Origin: Sphingobium arseniciresistens
GTDB lineage: Bacteria; Pseudomonadota; Alphaproteobacteria; Sphingomonadales; Sphingomonadaceae
DNA: 64,000 nt
Direction: 5' to 3'
NCBI GenBank assembly: GCA_029167225.1
Contig: JARFNK010000007.1
Coordinates: forward strand, 62,001-126,000
In this document: piece by piece, positions 62,141 through 64,000 of the stretch
How the letters are laid out: each line of letters opens with the position of its first letter
How positions within the stretch are numbered: the first letter of the stretch is position 1
Program-made: the position numbers and the translations under genes
The notes under the pieces: model-generated
Told to the model about the DNA's origin: nothing
Database searches by the model: none
Seen by the model: the letters and a program-made list of their open reading frames with translations, nothing else

Positions 62141-63481
62141 TCAGACCGTCGCGAGTTCCGGCGAGGCGGCATCGTCCTCCACGACCTTGCCGGCATAGAC
62201 CGCTTCGTCCAGCAGCCCCTCGCGCTTGGCCACGATGGTCGCGACCAGCGCCTGCCCGGCGACGTTGACGCCGGTGCGGCCCATGTCGAGGATCGGGTCG
62301 ATGGCGAGCAGCAGCCCCGCGCCCTCCAGCGGCAGGCCGAGGGTGGAGAGGGTCAGCGTCAGCATCACCGTTGCGCCGGTCAGGCCCGCCGTCGCCGCCG
62401 ATCCGATCACCGAAACAAAGGCGATCAGGGCATAATCGGCCGGGCCAAGGTGCAGGCCGAAGAAGCCCGCGACGAAGATCGCCGAGATGGCGGGGTAAAT
62501 GGAGGCGCAGCCGTCCATCTTGGTCGTCGAGGCCAGGGGAATCGCGAAGGAGGAATAGGCGCGGGCGACGCCGAGCCGGCTTTCCGTTACCCATTCGGTG
62601 ACGGGAAGGGTGCCGACCGACGAGCGCGAGACGAAGCCGAGCTGGATCGCCGGCCATGCCGCGGCGAAGAAGCGCAGCGGGTTGAGACCGTTCAGCATGA
62701 GCAGCACAGGGTAGACGCCCAGCAGAACGATCGCCAGGCCGATATAAATTGCCGCCGCGAACCAGCCGAGCGAGGCAAGCGCGCCCCAGCCATAGGTCGC
62801 GACCGCCGATCCGATCAGCGCGGCCGACCCGATCGGCGTCAGGCGGATGATCCAACCCAGGATCGTCCGCACGATCGCCAGGAAGGAAGCGACGAAGGCA
62901 AGGAACGGCTCGGCCTTCTCGCCTGCCTTGATCGCGGCCAGGCCGACGGCGATGGAGATGACGAGCAATTGAAGGATGTTGAAGCTCAGCGTCGTGGTGG
63001 CGCCGCTGCCGTCTTCCGCCAATTTGGTACTGCCCGACAGGCCAAGGCTGTTGCCGGGGACGAGCCCTTTGAGGAAATCGAGCCAGCCACCGACCGAATC
63101 GGGGCGCGATCCGGCCAGGGCGGCGGCATTCACGCCAAGGCCGGGCTGGATGATGAGGCCCACCGCCAGGCCTACGACCACGGCAATCAACGCGGTGATC
63201 GCAAACCACAGGATCGTTTGCCCGGCGAGGCGCGCGGCATTGTCCAGCGCGCGAAGGTTGGCGATGCTGGCGACGATCGCGGCAAAGACCAGCGGCGGCA
63301 CGATGGCTTTGAGCAACTGCACGAAGATCGACCCCGTCGTGTTCAACACTACCGTCAGCCCATTGGGTTCGCCCGCCGCGTCCACGCCCAGATGTCGGGC
63401 GAGAAAGCCCAGTGCGAGGCCCGCGACCATGCCGGCCAGCACGAGCAGCCCGAAATTGCGGTAGGATGTGGTCTTTGCCAT
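62141..63481 (-). CDS. Dicarboxylate/amino acid:cation symporter (DAACS family)
   Basis: 446-residue transporter with about eight TMs plus two re-entrant hairpins. Recognisable blocks are 'ASSVGTLPVTEW'-like 'SRSSVGTLPVTEWVTE' (HP1 region), 'TKMDGCASIYPAI' (the NMDGT-equivalent in TM7) and 'GLTGATVMLTLTLSTLGLP' (HP2/TM8). It takes up C4-dicarboxylates or acidic amino acids with Na+ or H+. Met 63481 has AAGGG nine bases upstream. Confidence 0.9.
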   Translation of the reverse strand: MAKTTSYRNFGLLVLAGMVAGLALGFLARHLGVDAAGEPNGLTVVLNTTGSIFVQLLKAIVPPLVFAAIVASIANLRALDNAARLAGQTILWFAITALIAVVVGLAVGLIIQPGLGVNAAALAGSRPDSVGGWLDFLKGLVPGNSLGLSGSTKLAEDGSGATTTLSFNILQLLVISIAVGLAAIKAGEKAEPFLAFVASFLAIVRTILGWIIRLTPIGSAALIGSAVATYGWGALASLGWFAAAIYIGLAIVLLGVYPVLLMLNGLNPLRFFAAAWPAIQLGFVSRSSVGTLPVTEWVTESRLGVARAYSSFAIPLASTTKMDGCASIYPAISAIFVAGFFGLHLGPADYALIAFVSVIGSAATAGLTGATVMLTLTLSTLGLPLEGAGLLLAIDPILDMGRTGVNVAGQALVATIVAKREGLLDEAVYAGKVVEDDAASPELATV

Positions 63482-63891
63482 GCGCGAACCCTTTATGCGT
63501 GGCCCTGCTCCCAAGGGGATCGGCCTGTGCTTTCCATATTGGTGGCGATCACGCGCATGTCGCCCAAGCTTTTCTAGCCGGTAGCAAAGCGCGCATTGCG
63601 GTGAAGGGTGGCTCGCTGTCGAGTACGACCCGTGGACGTGACGGTTGTTCCAGCCGGATATTCCGGCGCCGCCGACAGCATTTCCATGGTTAGCCGTGCA
63701 GCCGGAAATGGTCCGTGTCCGGGCCTATTCTATGATAAAGACCCGCCGGTCGGCAAGGCTCCGGCACCGTGCGAAGGTCAGTGAAATCATTATCCATTTC
63801 TTGAACGAAATTGGGAAAAATTATCTCGCCCATGCGTTGATGGTTCCAAGTTGGAAATGCTTTTCGCATTTCTTGGTGCGAAACTGAGTTC
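63482..63891. promoter_or_regulatory. Intergenic region between the symporter and phhA genes
   Basis: About 410 bp with no gene I can support; it must hold divergent promoters. The 3' part is AT-rich, with TTGAAC at 63801 facing phhA but no well-spaced -10. An inverted repeat GAAATGC-TTTTC-GCATTTC (63854-63872), itself bracketed by CCAAG / CTTGG, lies 20 bases before the phhA start and could be an operator or mRNA hairpin. Confidence 0.45.
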
Positions 63892-64000
63892 ATGGCAGAG
63901 GAATGCATCTTACGGCCTGCAGAGGCCGCCGCGGACTGGACGATCCCGCAGCAGTGGGATCGCTACACCGCGGACGAGCATGCGATGTGGGACCGGCTGT
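63892..64000 (+). CDS. phhA: Phenylalanine 4-monooxygenase, partial (C-terminus outside window)
   Basis: First 36 residues only, 'MAEECILRPAEAAADWTIPQ' then 'QWDRYTADEHAMWDRL'. The pattern W-x-I-x-Q-x-W-x-x-Y-T-x-x-E-H-x-x-W is the N-terminal signature of bacterial phenylalanine hydroxylase, which converts phenylalanine to tyrosine with Fe(II) and a pterin. The catalytic core lies beyond base 64000, so completeness is unknown. Confidence 0.85.
   Translation, partial: MAEECILRPAEAAADWTIPQQWDRYTADEHAMWDRL

Overview
The window is a high-GC alphaproteobacterial chromosome segment, most likely from a sphingomonad (order Sphingomonadales). The evidence is the gene content and order (argH-lptM-lysA-cysG, ruvC-yebC with ruvAB, ybgC-tolQRAB-pal, ribF-ileS-lspA-bamF), a GapR/DUF2312 protein, BamF/DUF3035 and DUF1244 families, a Caulobacter-type tad pilus locus, and several families of short intergenic palindromic repeats. 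Almost everything is core chromosome. I see no CRISPR array, prophage, transposase, rRNA or tRNA gene.

Layout. 1-12.4 kb: one tad (type IVb, Flp) pilus locus on the minus strand, running from the Flp pilin (12444) through cpaB, cpaC, a small lipoprotein, three TadE/TadG-like proteins, cpaE, cpaF, tadB, tadC, tadD and a second TPR protein into a prepilin peptidase cut by the window edge. Most genes from 9.2 kb down to the edge touch or overlap by 1-4 bases, so they look translationally coupled. A strong hairpin separates the pilin from cpaB, and an AT-rich control region lies upstream of the pilin. 12.8-16.3 kb: a membrane protein, an exported TPR protein, an exported methyltransferase-like protein and a TlpA-like thioredoxin. 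16.3-21.1 kb: argH, lptM-like, lysA, siroheme synthase and a ZntB/CorA transporter. 21.2-25.9 kb: ybgC-tolQRAB-pal (envelope constriction). 26-32 kb: an outer-membrane barrel, a small conserved protein and divergent M16 and M28 peptidases. 32.1-34.7 kb: clpB. 34.8-35.3 kb: an unresolved, possibly decayed stretch.

35.3-41.7 kb: ruvB, ruvA, a DUF486 protein, ruvC, yebC, then a phosphatase-like protein, YbjQ, gapR and DUF1244, then pyruvate kinase. 41.7-42.1 kb: a GIY-YIG nuclease between inverted copies of a repeat. 42.1-47.5 kb: dihydroorotase, ygfZ, a glutaminyl cyclase, rpmJ (L36), a DUF4136 lipoprotein and an M14-type carboxypeptidase. 47.5-53 kb: an XRE regulator divergent from a methyltransferase, a dienelactone hydrolase, gpmA, purE-purK and folA. 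53.1-58.2 kb: ribF-ileS-lspA-bamF. 58.3-59.6 kb: an ArsR/SRPBCC pair and a small membrane protein. 59.6-63.5 kb: dxs, a Zur-type regulator and a dicarboxylate symporter. The window ends inside phhA.

Most notable observations: an in-frame low-GC patch inside ileS (55.01-55.23 kb) whose codon use is unlike the rest of the gene; ruvC with no ATG/GTG/TTG start compatible with its catalytic N-terminus; the repeat-flanked GIY-YIG gene; a 180-bp, 29 % GC island with a palindrome upstream of the pilin; a perfect 30-bp palindrome at 14.68 kb; and a palindrome inside the probable clpB promoter.
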